From a virus, in the IMG/VR virus record IMGVR_UViG_3300022752_003832, positions 1-61,517 of that record: DNA of 61,517 bases, one strand, 5' to 3'. The notes under the pieces are model-generated. The model saw nothing but the letters and a program-made list of their open reading frames with translations, was not told the origin of the DNA and made no database searches. Shown piece after piece: positions 33,522 to 41,960 of this stretch (position 1 is its first letter; the number at the start of each line of letters is the position of its first letter). A program made the translations under genes and the position numbers.

Positions 33522-34264
33522 TGTTTTTAGAGGACTCAAACCCTGAAAATTTAGACAAAAATAAAAAGACAGAAAAAAAAAGTAAAAATTATTTTGATGT
33601 AAAAGAGGAAGAGGCGGTGAAAGATTATATAGCCGCCAAAACTCAAATAGAAAAAGAAGAAATTTATAATAAATTTCTTAAAGAACCGTTAGATAAAATG
33701 ATTGAATCAATCATAAGACGATACAAACTATATAGAAAAGATATGGAATATCAAGATTTACATACTGATACACATTCTTTTTTAATGACAAAGGTTGATA
33801 AATTTAAACCAGCCAAAAACAAAAAAGCTTATTCTTACTTTGGTACTATTTGTAAAAACTATCTAATGGGTCAAATACAAAAAGACCAAAAAGAAACAAA
33901 TAGAAAAGTGTCCTATGAAGATATTTCACAAGTGTTGGAAAATAGACCTGACATGATTTATTATTTAGAGTTTGAAAAAATTGACGCAGAAAAAATAATA
34001 GATATATTTTTAAAAGATTTAAAGGAACACGTCAACACAACATCTATGTCGGACGGGGAGTCTAAACTTGGAATTGCTCTAATTGAATTATTTGATAATT
34101 ATGGAAACATTTTTATTGGAAATGATAACAACAAATTTAATAAAAATATAGTTTTACTTTCACTTAGAGAAATGACAAATTTATCCACAAAAGAAATAAG
34201 AACCTATTTAAAAAAATATAAAATTATTTATTTGAATACTATTAAAAGAATACATAATAACTAA
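33521..34264 (+). CDS. 55: Late sigma factor, T4 gp55-like
   Basis: 247 residues. The core IESIIRRYKLYRKDMEYQDL, FLMTKVDKFKPAKNKKAYSY and FGTICKNYLMGQIQKDQKET matches a sigma-70 region 2 of the minimal gp55 type, which recognises the -10 element and binds the core polymerase. The acidic, Lys-rich N-terminus (1 to about 40) is probably flexible. The C-terminal part (LREMTNLSTKEIRTYLKKYK) resembles a small helix-turn-helix. It is translationally coupled to the glycan operon, and the next gene starts with the late-type motif TATTTATT. It is the natural candidate to read the TATTTATW motifs (inference). Confidence 0.82.
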   Translation: MFLEDSNPENLDKNKKTEKKSKNYFDVKEEEAVKDYIAAKTQIEKEEIYNKFLKEPLDKMIESIIRRYKLYRKDMEYQDLHTDTHSFLMTKVDKFKPAKNKKAYSYFGTICKNYLMGQIQKDQKETNRKVSYEDISQVLENRPDMIYYLEFEKIDAEKIIDIFLKDLKEHVNTTSMSDGESKLGIALIELFDNYGNIFIGNDNNKFNKNIVLLSLREMTNLSTKEIRTYLKKYKIIYLNTIKRIHNN

Positions 34265-34272
34265 AATTTATC

Positions 34273-34280
34273 TATTTATT
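34273..34280 (+). promoter_or_regulatory. Late promoter-like motif TATTTATT
   Basis: TATTTATT 4 nt before the ATG at 34285, just after the sigma factor gene; it heads the plus-strand baseplate unit. Confidence 0.5.
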
Positions 34281-34284
34281 AATT

Positions 34285-34653
34285 ATGGATAGAAAAAGAA
34301 AAAAAGAAATTGCGTTAAACAAAGATTCGGTATTAGGATTAATGCAAGAAATATATAACGAATTAGTTGAACAAAGGTCAACAGCAATTAGAATTCAAAA
34401 TAAAATGTTAGCTCTTTTAAAAGATGCTGAAGATATGACAGTTATCGGGCCGGTTATAAAAGAACAACAAAAAATTATCAACGACACTATTGAAAAAAAG
34501 TTAAGTTTATCTAAACTTCAATCTACAATTTGGGAAAAATCTAACAGCTCTAAAGAAGAAAACTTTTCTTTGTCGGACATGGATGAAAGTTTACTGCAAA
34601 ATTTAATTCAAAAAGATATTAATCAAAATAAAGACTCAAATTTTACACTATAA
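34285..34653 (+). CDS. Helical protein of unknown function, 122 aa
   Basis: 122 residues, predicted helical with a coiled-coil-prone centre (LMQEIYNELVEQRSTAIRIQ; VIKEQQKIINDTIEKKLSLS) and an acidic end (SLSDMDESLLQNLI). No known domain. First gene after the late sigma factor, with its own late-type motif; 1 nt separates it from the large structural gene that follows. It could be a tail or baseplate chaperone or a sigma partner, but nothing specific supports either. Confidence 0.55.
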   Translation: MDRKRKKEIALNKDSVLGLMQEIYNELVEQRSTAIRIQNKMLALLKDAEDMTVIGPVIKEQQKIINDTIEKKLSLSKLQSTIWEKSNSSKEENFSLSDMDESLLQNLIQKDINQNKDSNFTL

Positions 34654-34654
34654 A

Positions 34655-36643
34655 ATGGCAAATTTAGATACAAACGAAGGTTATTCAAAAGCTAAAAGTA
34701 AAATTAGCGCATATCAGACTGTAAAACAAAGTAAAGAAGACGAAATAAAACAAAAAAAAGAAAAAACAAAGGCTAGTCTGGATAAGAAAAAAAGCGATGT
34801 TCAAAAAACAATCAATGACTTAAAAAAAGGAAAAAAAGACAAAATAAATGAAATAAAAAATGAAGTAAAAAGTCAACTTGAGCAATTACTTGATTTATTT
34901 AAAGCTACTTTACCAAGCGGAGGTGGTTCATCTTTAAAACTTTTAACTAAAGTTTTTTTACAGGCTGCAGTTAATTCTAAACCATTAATACAAGATGCTT
35001 TAGTTAGTGAAATAGTTTCAACAATTGGTTGTTCAGAAGAACAATCTTACGGTGGAGTTACCAACCAACCAATTTATATTAAAGTTAGTCAAGTTGATTT
35101 GTTTAAGTTATTGAAGAATTCGCCAACAGACGAAGATTTCAAATTTAAATATGAAAAAAATACAACAAGTAATGGTAATATACCTTACTCTATGAATCAA
35201 CAATTATATAAAAGATTACAAAACCCATCGCAATCGTTTTCACAAGATAATTCAGGAGGAAATGGTCAAACGTATTTAGGGGCTTCACAATCACAAATTT
35301 TTAATATACAATATGTACAAAATTATTTAGGCCCGAACAACTTACAAGTTACTGGTGATTTTTTTAAAGTGACATTAAATACTCAATTAAATAATAGAAC
35401 ATCAGTAAGTGATTTTTTACATGATTATTATACAAGTGTTGACATTTTATCTTTTGACGTTTTAGCTGTTAATTTAAAAAATTTATTAACGGGTTCTTTT
35501 GATTTTTCAGCCGGTTTATCAACTGAGCAATTAACGGAACAAAGTAAATTTATGATGATTTTAAAAAGAATCATGGGGATATGTGAGGACCCGAGTAAAA
35601 AAATTGATGTTGCCGGCACATCAAAACTTAGTGACCTTGATGAAATTGACGATTCATTTTTTGATGTTACAAACCAAGAATTGTTAATGATTGAACGTGA
35701 AGTTAATAACACAGTCAATGGTGTAGTAGAATATGAAGGATGTGACGGAATTAAACTACCTGTAAACGTTTTAGCGGATAGAAAATCTTTAGAAGAAATA
35801 ATCAACGAAAATTCTTCTAATTCGAAAATTGAAAAGTTTGAAAAGTCTTTAGATGCTATGGCCAACGACCCAAAGTGGAAATCATTAATACCAGGATTAA
35901 ATTTAGATTTAAATATTTTAGCATCACTTCAAAGTAATATCATATTAGGATTACCAAGAATGATATTTCAAACAATTCTATCACCTAAAGTTATGTTAGG
36001 ATTTTTAATAATGATAAAGGCAATTAAAAACGAAATATCACAAAAACTAGATGACTTATTTGATGATTTAACAAAATTTATGAAAACATTCAAAAAGTTT
36101 GTTCTGAATTTTATGAAAAAAATTACATCTATTTTTGTTGAGCAACTTTTTAACATTTTAAAAAAACAAATTAAAGTTTTAGTCGAAACAATTTTATTAG
36201 AAATTGTTAAGGAAGCGAAAAATAAACAAATTAGTATGTATGCATCAATAGTGTATATTTTATTAGAAGTTGGCCAGGCCGTTGTAGATTTTAGAAATTG
36301 TAAAAGTGTAATTGATGAAATTTTAAAACTTTTAAATTTAGGTCTTTCCCAATTAAATTTAGGGCTACCTCAATTTATTCTAGCAGGGGCTTCATTATTA
36401 GGAGGTGTGTCTGACACTAGAGCGTTTTCAAACATTTTAGAAAATTTACAAAAACAAGGTTTACCTACAGGAGGAGCTCCTGATGGAGGACCTAATTTTA
36501 TGAATATGTCCATGATGTCAATGGTCAAAGGTATGAATCAAGAACAAGCCGACAATGGAAAAACAGAAGTATTTATTCCACCATTAGTAATGACACCTGC
36601 GTTTGTAACATTACCATCTAAAGGAGTTGGAAAATCATGGTAG
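34655..36643 (+). CDS. Large baseplate/tail structural protein, 662 aa
   Basis: The N-terminus is a long charged coiled coil (about 20-80: DEIKQKKEKTKASLDKKKSD and onward). A mixed middle domain follows, then a strongly hydrophobic helical region (about 420-570, for example FLIMIKAIKNEISQKLDDLF; ISMYASIVYILLEVGQAVVD) and a Gly/Pro tail with GGAPDGGPNF. It lies two genes before the gp5-like spike gene. The coiled coil plus hydrophobic helices would fit a hub or tape-associated protein that contacts the membrane, but I cannot name a T4 counterpart. Overlaps the next small gene by 7 nt. Confidence 0.6.
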   Translation: MANLDTNEGYSKAKSKISAYQTVKQSKEDEIKQKKEKTKASLDKKKSDVQKTINDLKKGKKDKINEIKNEVKSQLEQLLDLFKATLPSGGGSSLKLLTKVFLQAAVNSKPLIQDALVSEIVSTIGCSEEQSYGGVTNQPIYIKVSQVDLFKLLKNSPTDEDFKFKYEKNTTSNGNIPYSMNQQLYKRLQNPSQSFSQDNSGGNGQTYLGASQSQIFNIQYVQNYLGPNNLQVTGDFFKVTLNTQLNNRTSVSDFLHDYYTSVDILSFDVLAVNLKNLLTGSFDFSAGLSTEQLTEQSKFMMILKRIMGICEDPSKKIDVAGTSKLSDLDEIDDSFFDVTNQELLMIEREVNNTVNGVVEYEGCDGIKLPVNVLADRKSLEEIINENSSNSKIEKFEKSLDAMANDPKWKSLIPGLNLDLNILASLQSNIILGLPRMIFQTILSPKVMLGFLIMIKAIKNEISQKLDDLFDDLTKFMKTFKKFVLNFMKKITSIFVEQLFNILKKQIKVLVETILLEIVKEAKNKQISMYASIVYILLEVGQAVVDFRNCKSVIDEILKLLNLGLSQLNLGLPQFILAGASLLGGVSDTRAFSNILENLQKQGLPTGGAPDGGPNFMNMSMMSMVKGMNQEQADNGKTEVFIPPLVMTPAFVTLPSKGVGKSW

Positions 36644-36849
36644 AAATGTCAACAGATAAAGTTTTGGAAATTTTATCAGAATATAAAAAAAGACCTAACA
36701 AGGACCTTATTGCTGTTATGAATTTTTTATATGATGATTTTGAAAAAACAAAAGATTTAATACTTAAGTTGACCCATCATTTGGACACCACTGAAAACAG
36801 TTATAATAAAATTCTTGAAGAAATAAACAAAAGAACAAATAATATATAA
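36637..36849 (+). CDS. Small helical protein, 70 aa
   Basis: 70 residues, helical and charged (LIAVMNFLYDDFEKTKDLIL; SYNKILEEINKR). Starts inside the end of the previous gene; an ATG at 36646 just past that stop is an alternative. Shares its last base with the start of the gp5-like gene (TAATG). Probably a baseplate assembly partner; no domain recognised. Confidence 0.55.
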   Translation: MVEMSTDKVLEILSEYKKRPNKDLIAVMNFLYDDFEKTKDLILKLTHHLDTTENSYNKILEEINKRTNNI

Positions 36850-38438
36850 TGTCTGAAAACGACCAAGTTCAGGATAATCAAATAATATTTTTTGGAGTCT
36901 GTGTGGACAACCAAGACCCATTGATGCTTGGTAGAATACGATGTAAACCAATCCAAGAAAATATTCAAGCAATGGAAGGGGCAAAACAAGGTTTTAATGA
37001 AAATAGTAAAAGCACTTTAAATGGGCCTTGGGGTGAAAAAGACCCTTTTATATTTTTACCCTTTTTACCTTATTTTGTTAACCAAGTTCCAAAAGTAGAT
37101 GAAACAGTTATGATTATTTACTTTAACAACAAATTAACAAAAGGTAGAAATAGATTTTATTTGGTTGGTCCATACTCATCACCAACTACAGTTTTTAAAG
37201 AAGATTATAGGTCTTCAAGAACACATACTGACATGGGCAATTCTAACTCAAGGGCAAGTTTACCAAACATTAAAGACCCTTACTCCAAAGCATACCCAAA
37301 CAATAATAATGCGGGAGTATTTCCTGAACCTGAAGATATATCAATTAAAGGTAGAGGAACTTCTGATATGATAATAAAAAATAATGATTTATTATTAAGA
37401 GCAGGAAAACATAAGCAATTCAAAACAGGTGAAATACCAGATTATGATGATAATAGAGCTTTTATTCAATTATCAAAATTTACAAACAAATTAAAATATG
37501 GTGAACCTAAATCTTATTTTAGGCTAGAAAGAAATGAACAACAGATAAAATATCTTTTAGAGTATGATGTATACAACCCCGAAAGCGCTCCACAAGTTTT
37601 TCAAGGAGATGTAACAATTTATCAATTACCAGATAAAGAATCAAAAGCAACAAAAACAAACCAATTTGAGTGGGATACTGAAATAACTGGAACAACTTTA
37701 TCTAAAGTTAGAATTATTAAAATTGATTCACCATTGGGTATTGACGATTTTGCAAAATTTATTTCAGACCAAATAGTCACACTAAAAGATAATCCAAGTA
37801 TTTTAATATCAAACATACCAACTAACGCAAATGTAGGGTCAAATAATAATTCTAGTAACGAAATACAATTCCCTTTTTATTATAGACCTTCAAAAAGAAT
37901 TAGAAATATTATAAAATCACTTCCAAACCAAAATAACATAACTGATTTTACAAATATGAATCAGTTATTATCAAAAGTTTTGATAACTACAACAGATATT
38001 AGTCCAGGATATGGTTTGGTATTAGATAGAAAAGTTAGTCCTGAATTACCATTTTTACCAAAAAGAGAAGTTTTTACACCTATTGAAACCGAAAAAATAG
38101 ATAATACAGTGGGATTAATTGGGGCGTCTCAATTATATTTACTGTCACATAATTCAGAAAATTCACAGGGTAAAATTACTTTATCTGGTTCTGTTGGAGG
38201 TATAAGTCCCGAACAAGTTTTTGATGAAATAGAGCCCAAAACTTCGTCAATGGTAAGAGGAGAAGAATTGTTGGAGCTATTGGAATCTATTGTTGGCTTT
38301 TTGGTTAGTCACGTACACCCCTATCCATTATTACCACCCTCTGGCGTTTCGTATGATGGTACAAGTATAGATGAATTGACCAAAAAAATGTTAGAAGCAT
38401 ATCAAAAAGTTTTAAATAGTAATATTCGAATTAACTAA
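36849..38438 (+). CDS. 5: Baseplate hub/spike protein with gp5-like OB fold
   Basis: 529 residues. Residues about 12-110 (FFGVCVDNQDPLMLGRIRCK ... PFIFLPFLPYFVNQVPKVDE ... TVMIIYFNNK) match the N-terminal OB fold of T4 gp5/VgrG-type spikes, with the characteristic D-P-x-x-x-G-R-[IV]-[RK] and P-x-x-G-[ED] pattern. No lysozyme domain is evident, unlike T4 gp5. The C-terminus has HVHPYPLLPPSG, a His/Pro segment often found near the tip in such proteins. It would sit at the centre of the baseplate and pierce the outer membrane. Confidence 0.75.
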   Translation: MSENDQVQDNQIIFFGVCVDNQDPLMLGRIRCKPIQENIQAMEGAKQGFNENSKSTLNGPWGEKDPFIFLPFLPYFVNQVPKVDETVMIIYFNNKLTKGRNRFYLVGPYSSPTTVFKEDYRSSRTHTDMGNSNSRASLPNIKDPYSKAYPNNNNAGVFPEPEDISIKGRGTSDMIIKNNDLLLRAGKHKQFKTGEIPDYDDNRAFIQLSKFTNKLKYGEPKSYFRLERNEQQIKYLLEYDVYNPESAPQVFQGDVTIYQLPDKESKATKTNQFEWDTEITGTTLSKVRIIKIDSPLGIDDFAKFISDQIVTLKDNPSILISNIPTNANVGSNNNSSNEIQFPFYYRPSKRIRNIIKSLPNQNNITDFTNMNQLLSKVLITTTDISPGYGLVLDRKVSPELPFLPKREVFTPIETEKIDNTVGLIGASQLYLLSHNSENSQGKITLSGSVGGISPEQVFDEIEPKTSSMVRGEELLELLESIVGFLVSHVHPYPLLPPSGVSYDGTSIDELTKKMLEAYQKVLNSNIRIN

Positions 38439-38439
38439 C

Positions 38440-38447
38440 TATTTATA
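38440..38447 (+). promoter_or_regulatory. Late promoter-like motif TATTTATA
   Basis: TATTTATA 14 nt before the ATG at 38462, immediately after the spike gene stop. Confidence 0.5.
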
Positions 38448-38461
38448 TATAAAATAGTTTA

Positions 38462-39943
38462 ATGTCAATTTACAGGTCATATTTCGATAAAAGTAATACT
38501 CTAATACAAAATAGTTACACTAACACAGGTAGAAATCCTATTATTGAGCTGTTCTATGGTCGTGTTGATAATTTTAATGCCCCAATAGGGTTTAGTCGAT
38601 ATATTTTTAATTTAGATTTAACAGATTTACAGTCAAGAATTTCAGATAAAATTATAAGTTCAGGTTGTGGTACAAACTTTACACATACTTTGAAAATGAC
38701 AAATACTTCATATTTTGATGAAAATCTTTTAAATTCAACAACATCACAAGGAAGAAGAAGGGCAACGTCTTTTGACTTAGTTTTATTTAGAATACCAAAA
38801 ACTTTAGGAAACTCAGGTGTCCCTCAAAACTGGGACAGTGGTGTCGGATATGATTACTATGATTATCAAGTAACAACATTAAATGATAGGTCATATTCTC
38901 AAAGAGCCTCCAATTGGTTTGAAACAACAACAGTAAGCGGTTGGAGCATTAGTGGTATATACGATAATACCAACTCACAAATTGGTTCATTATCGGGATT
39001 AAATTATTCGGCATTAACAATTGTAGCAACACAACATTTTGAATTTGGTAATGAAGATATTGAATTTAACATGACAAATGAAATAAATAACATTTTAAAT
39101 GGGACATTAACCGGTGTAACAGGATGGGGGATTGCTTTTTATCCTGATGTTGAAAATATTAGCGGTTTAACTGAAAATTATTCAGTAGGGTTTTTTTCTC
39201 CTCACACTCAAACTTTTTATGAACCATTTTTAGAAACCAATTACAATGATTTGATAGTTGATGATAGAAACAAATTTTATTCAGGTAATAATAATGAATT
39301 GTATTTGTATGTCTATGAAAATGGAAATGCGGTTAATTTAGACAATCTACCAACTGTTGATATATTTAATTTAAATGGTGTTGCGGTATCAGGATTTACG
39401 GGATTATCAACTTGTCAAGTGACAAAAGGAGTCTACAAATGTTCAGTAAACAATCTAACAGCATCAACGACACCTTGTTTATATTATGACGTTTGGAAAG
39501 GATTGTCAGTAAGTTCTACGTCAATTTCTAACGTGACTTTAGAATTTGCATTATTGGCTAAAAACGGAAACTTCCAAATAGGTTCAGTTACTCAACAACC
39601 AAAAATTTATGGTTTTGAATTTAATGGGATTAGACAAAACGAAAAAGTTTTAAATACTGACATAAGAAAAGTTAACGTAATTATAAAACAAGCATACTCT
39701 ACAAATACACCACTAACTACAGTAGAAGCATATTATAGAATTTATGTAAGAGAAGGTGCGAGTACTGAGGTTCAAGTACAAAATTGGACAAGAGTTAATG
39801 AAGTTCCTGATGGGTTTTATTTTATTTTTGACACTACAGATAAAATACCAAATGAATATTTTGTTGATATTAAAGTTGTAAGTGATAGAAATGTAGATAC
39901 TTATAAAAGAGAATTACAGTTTCAAATTGTAAATAAAAAATAA
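38462..39943 (+). CDS. Virion structural protein, probable baseplate or fibre component, 493 aa
   Basis: 493 residues, rich in Asn, Thr, Tyr and beta strands (SIYRSYFDKSNTLIQNSYTN; YDYYDYQVTTLNDRSYSQRA). The C-terminal third (about 375-493) looks like an Ig-like beta sandwich (FEFNGIRQNEKVLNTDIRKV; RVNEVPDGFYFIFDTTDKIP). No named family recognised. Own late-type promoter motif, just after the spike gene, so baseplate wedge or short-fibre roles are reasonable guesses. Confidence 0.55.
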   Translation: MSIYRSYFDKSNTLIQNSYTNTGRNPIIELFYGRVDNFNAPIGFSRYIFNLDLTDLQSRISDKIISSGCGTNFTHTLKMTNTSYFDENLLNSTTSQGRRRATSFDLVLFRIPKTLGNSGVPQNWDSGVGYDYYDYQVTTLNDRSYSQRASNWFETTTVSGWSISGIYDNTNSQIGSLSGLNYSALTIVATQHFEFGNEDIEFNMTNEINNILNGTLTGVTGWGIAFYPDVENISGLTENYSVGFFSPHTQTFYEPFLETNYNDLIVDDRNKFYSGNNNELYLYVYENGNAVNLDNLPTVDIFNLNGVAVSGFTGLSTCQVTKGVYKCSVNNLTASTTPCLYYDVWKGLSVSSTSISNVTLEFALLAKNGNFQIGSVTQQPKIYGFEFNGIRQNEKVLNTDIRKVNVIIKQAYSTNTPLTTVEAYYRIYVREGASTEVQVQNWTRVNEVPDGFYFIFDTTDKIPNEYFVDIKVVSDRNVDTYKRELQFQIVNKK

Positions 39944-39948
39944 ACGTA

Positions 39949-39956
39949 TATTTATA
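39949..39956 (+). promoter_or_regulatory. Late promoter-like motif TATTTATA
   Basis: TATTTATA 7 nt before the ATG at 39964; supports the 60-residue frame there as a real gene. Confidence 0.5.
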
Positions 39957-39963
39957 AAATAAA

Positions 39964-40146
39964 ATGGCAACTACAAGCGCAAATACCGAAGTCACAATAT
40001 GTGAAAATATATGCACAACAGGAGGAACTGGAAGTTCTGTTGTTGTTGTAAAACCACCACATCCTAATTATGGTGATTTTACAGGTGGAACTATTGTTCA
40101 GTTGAATATGGTAACTATTGGCGGTTTTAACGGATTAAATTCTTAA
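39964..40146 (+). CDS. Small protein of unknown function, 60 aa
   Basis: 60 residues: MATTSANTEVTICENICTTG, then VVVVKPPHPNYGDFTGGT. Short, with two Cys close together and a Val-rich strand. Its own late-type motif and the close following gene (4 nt) support translation. Could be a decoration or fibre-tip protein; unknown. Confidence 0.5.
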   Translation: MATTSANTEVTICENICTTGGTGSSVVVVKPPHPNYGDFTGGTIVQLNMVTIGGFNGLNS

Positions 40147-40150
40147 AAAA

Positions 40151-40639
40151 ATGAAAAATTTAAATTATATTATTAAAAAAGTTATCAAAGAAACTTTCGA
40201 AGATAAACCATCATCTCAAGAGATGGGGTCTTCAAGATATATGTTCTTTTCTAATTTAGAACAAATGAAAAGACAATGTGATATGTTGTTAAAAATAGAC
40301 CATTCTATGATTGAACAAATTTTAGAAAATGGTCACGATTGGGCTCAAGACCATATTGCCGAAGCAAAAAACAACATGGACCAAGTATTTGACTTTTTAA
40401 TGAATGAAACTAAAAAAGACAATATGAACACGTCTATGAATTTTGACAACGAAGATATGATGATGTCAGAGAGTGAAATAACTGAAAAACAAAAAAAAAA
40501 TAAACCAACAAATCCTGCTTTATGGAAACAATGTTTAGCGTGGGCAAGACAAAGATATGATGTTTGTCCAAGCGCTTATTGTAATGGAGCGGCAGCAAAA
40601 AGATACAAATCAAAAGGGGGTAAATGGAGAAAAGGATAA
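40151..40639 (+). CDS. Candidate head-packaged protein with conserved C-terminal phage domain, 162 aa
   Basis: The N-terminus MKNLNYIIKKVIKE-TFE resembles a capsid-targeting peptide ending in I-x-E (protease site). The middle is acidic and Met/Asn-rich. The C-terminus NPALWKQCLAWARQRYDVCP then SAYCNGAAAKRYKSKGGKWR is a short basic domain that recurs in marine phage proteins as I remember it (NP.LW....A..KF.VYPSAYAN..A.K.YK..GG.W). Probably enters the head and binds DNA or the portal region (inference). A hairpin with a T run overlaps its stop. Confidence 0.65.
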   Translation: MKNLNYIIKKVIKETFEDKPSSQEMGSSRYMFFSNLEQMKRQCDMLLKIDHSMIEQILENGHDWAQDHIAEAKNNMDQVFDFLMNETKKDNMNTSMNFDNEDMMMSESEITEKQKKNKPTNPALWKQCLAWARQRYDVCPSAYCNGAAAKRYKSKGGKWRKG

Positions 40640-40654
40640 ATAGTCCTTTTTTTT
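40630..40654 (+). terminator. Intrinsic terminator overlapping the stop codon
   Basis: AAAAGGA (40630-40636), loop TAAATAG, TCCTTTT (40644-40650) extending into eight T. The TAA stop lies in the loop. The stem is weak (3 G/C-type pairs), so efficiency is uncertain. Confidence 0.5.
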
Positions 40655-40675
40655 AAATTCAATTGTATACCCATA

Positions 40676-40683
40676 TATTTATA
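40676..40683 (+). promoter_or_regulatory. Late promoter-like motif TATTTATA
   Basis: TATTTATA ends 3 nt before the ATG at 40687 of the HNH gene; would give a leaderless mRNA. Confidence 0.45.
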
Positions 40684-40686
40684 TAT

Positions 40687-41198
40687 ATGGAAACACAGAA
40701 AAAATGTAGTAAATGTAATTTTTTAAAAAATTTAGATGATTTTTATATAACACAAAGAGGTAATAGATGTAAAGAATGTATTCTATTAGGAACAAGAAAT
40801 TATAAAAAAAAAAAAGATAAGACCCTGAGCATAGAAAAAAAGAGAGACTTAAACAAAAAGAAAGAAGAGTTAGATTGTGGCAAAACACGTTATTACATGA
40901 CTCTAAAAACAGAAAATTAGAACATACTTTGACAATTTCTGACATTAATGATATGTTTAATAAACAAAATGGTTTATGTTATTGGTTTAAAATACCCCTT
41001 ATACCATCCAATAAAACAAAACATCCTCAACAACCTTCATTAGACAGGTTAGATAGGACAAAAGGTTATAATAAAGACAATGTAGTCCTTTGTTGTTATT
41101 CGGCAAATATTGGTAGAAACGAAAATAATTTAGATACTTGGACTAAATTTATAAATTTATTGAATAGAACTCAGAATACGATTAATAATAATATCTAA
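40687..41198 (+). CDS. HNH-type endonuclease, coding region split by a -1 frame change
   Basis: Frame 1 (40687-40920) encodes METQKKCSKCNFLKNLDDFY then RCKECIL, a zinc-ribbon found at the start of phage HNH proteins. A second frame, open from 40821 to 41198, encodes LTISDINDMFNKQNGLCYWF and PSLDRLDRTKGYNKDNVVLC, the C-x..-C and SLDR-x-D..KGY..(D/E)N core of the same family. A -1 shift anywhere between about 40818 and 40842 gives one protein. The sequence A AAA AAG at 40836-40842 is a classical -1 slippery heptamer in the right phase. No strong stimulatory structure is seen downstream, so a natural indel or a base-calling error in the A tract is equally possible. Own late-type motif. Probably a free-standing homing endonuclease. 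Confidence 0.7.
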
Positions 41199-41885
41199 GG
41201 ACTCATTTTGGGTCCTTTTATTTTTTGGTTTGTATGAAGTCATAATAGGTTTTTGACCTTTACCTGTTTGTGTATCTTTGGATTCTGCTTTTCTTTTTTG
41301 TTGACAAGCTGCTCTTTTTTCAGAATCAGTCATTTTACCTGCAACTCCTGCGGCTCTACATTTTGGGTATGCTCCTTTATTTGTGTCGGGTCTACCACAA
41401 GGAGGATGTTTACCGTCAACTTTTCTACAAATATTTACCCATGGACCTTTTGGTTGAGATGAACCTTTTGGTTTTTTCTTTTTGCCAAACCAAACGGCTA
41501 AATCTTCATTTAGTGGAATTTTATCTAGTTCCACCCATTCTTTAATTGGTACTATCGTTTTACTTTTACCGGGGTATTGATTTATAATGTTACCATCATC
41601 GTCACTAAATGTTGTAATAGGATAATTTTTAATATAGTTATATATTTTTTTTGCAACTTTTTCTTCCTTTTCAATTTGTTTTTTTGTTCTTTCCATCTTA
41701 CCATCATAAGAATCGTAAGCTAAATCAGGACTTTCGTATTTTGAATCTGAAACTGTAAATGGTGATAACACGTTTTGCTTAAAAAATCTTTCACCTGGTA
41801 ATAAAGGAGCAATATAACTTCCTCTTGACCCAGTACTTGTAGAAGTTGCTTCTTTTAAAATTTTTTTAACAATGTATTCAATCAT
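41157..41885 (-). CDS. Candidate head-packaged basic protein with DUF5872-like C-terminus, 242 aa
   Basis: Start placed at the ATG at 41885, right after the late motif; a TTG 24 nt upstream is in frame. The N-terminus MIEYIVKKILKE-ATSTS has the [I/L]xE targeting/cleavage pattern. The C-terminal part (PWVNICRKVDGKHPPCGRPD, YPKCRAAGVAGKMTDSEKRA) matches the short Cys/Lys-rich phage domain annotated DUF5872. Basic and probably DNA-binding. It is convergent with and overlaps the 3' end of the HNH gene by 42 nt. A head-internal role is inferred. Confidence 0.65.
   Translation of the reverse strand: MIEYIVKKILKEATSTSTGSRGSYIAPLLPGERFFKQNVLSPFTVSDSKYESPDLAYDSYDGKMERTKKQIEKEEKVAKKIYNYIKNYPITTFSDDDGNIINQYPGKSKTIVPIKEWVELDKIPLNEDLAVWFGKKKKPKGSSQPKGPWVNICRKVDGKHPPCGRPDTNKGAYPKCRAAGVAGKMTDSEKRAACQQKRKAESKDTQTGKGQKPIMTSYKPKNKRTQNESLDIIINRILSSIQ
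41196..41226 (+). terminator. Probable intrinsic terminator after the HNH gene
   Basis: AAGGAC (41197-41202), 9-nt loop, GTCCTT (41212-41217), then TTATTTTTT. It begins inside the TAA stop of the HNH gene and lies within the opposite-strand gene's coding end. Confidence 0.5.
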
Positions 41886-41888
41886 ATT

Positions 41889-41896
41889 AATAAATA
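41889..41896 (-). promoter_or_regulatory. Late promoter-like motif TATTTATT
   Basis: TATTTATT on the minus strand, 3 nt before the ATG at 41885. It lies just past the gp23 terminator, so the gene has its own start after gp23 transcription stops. Confidence 0.5.
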
Positions 41897-41907
41897 TCTT
41901 AATAAAC

Positions 41908-41940
41908 AAAAAAAAGGAGACAATTTCTTGTCCCCTTTTT
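41908..41940 (-). terminator. Intrinsic terminator of the gp22-gp23 unit
   Basis: On the minus strand: GGGGACAA (41935-41928), GAAA loop, TTGTCTCC (41923-41916), one mismatch in 8 pairs, extended by five A-T pairs, then an 8-T run (41915-41908). A GAAA tetraloop closes it. The plus side has a shorter T run, so weak bidirectional action is possible. Confidence 0.75.
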
Positions 41941-41960
41941 CTTAACTGATATTTAATTGA

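Noticed and set aside
35428-35865. 145-residue minus-strand frame inside the 662-residue baseplate gene
   Set aside because: Shadow frame with Ser/Phe-rich composition; the sense frame is longer and in an operon.
40663-40686. Upstream TTG start for the HNH frame
   Set aside because: It would run the coding sequence through the promoter motif; the ATG at 40687 fits the spacing seen at other late genes.
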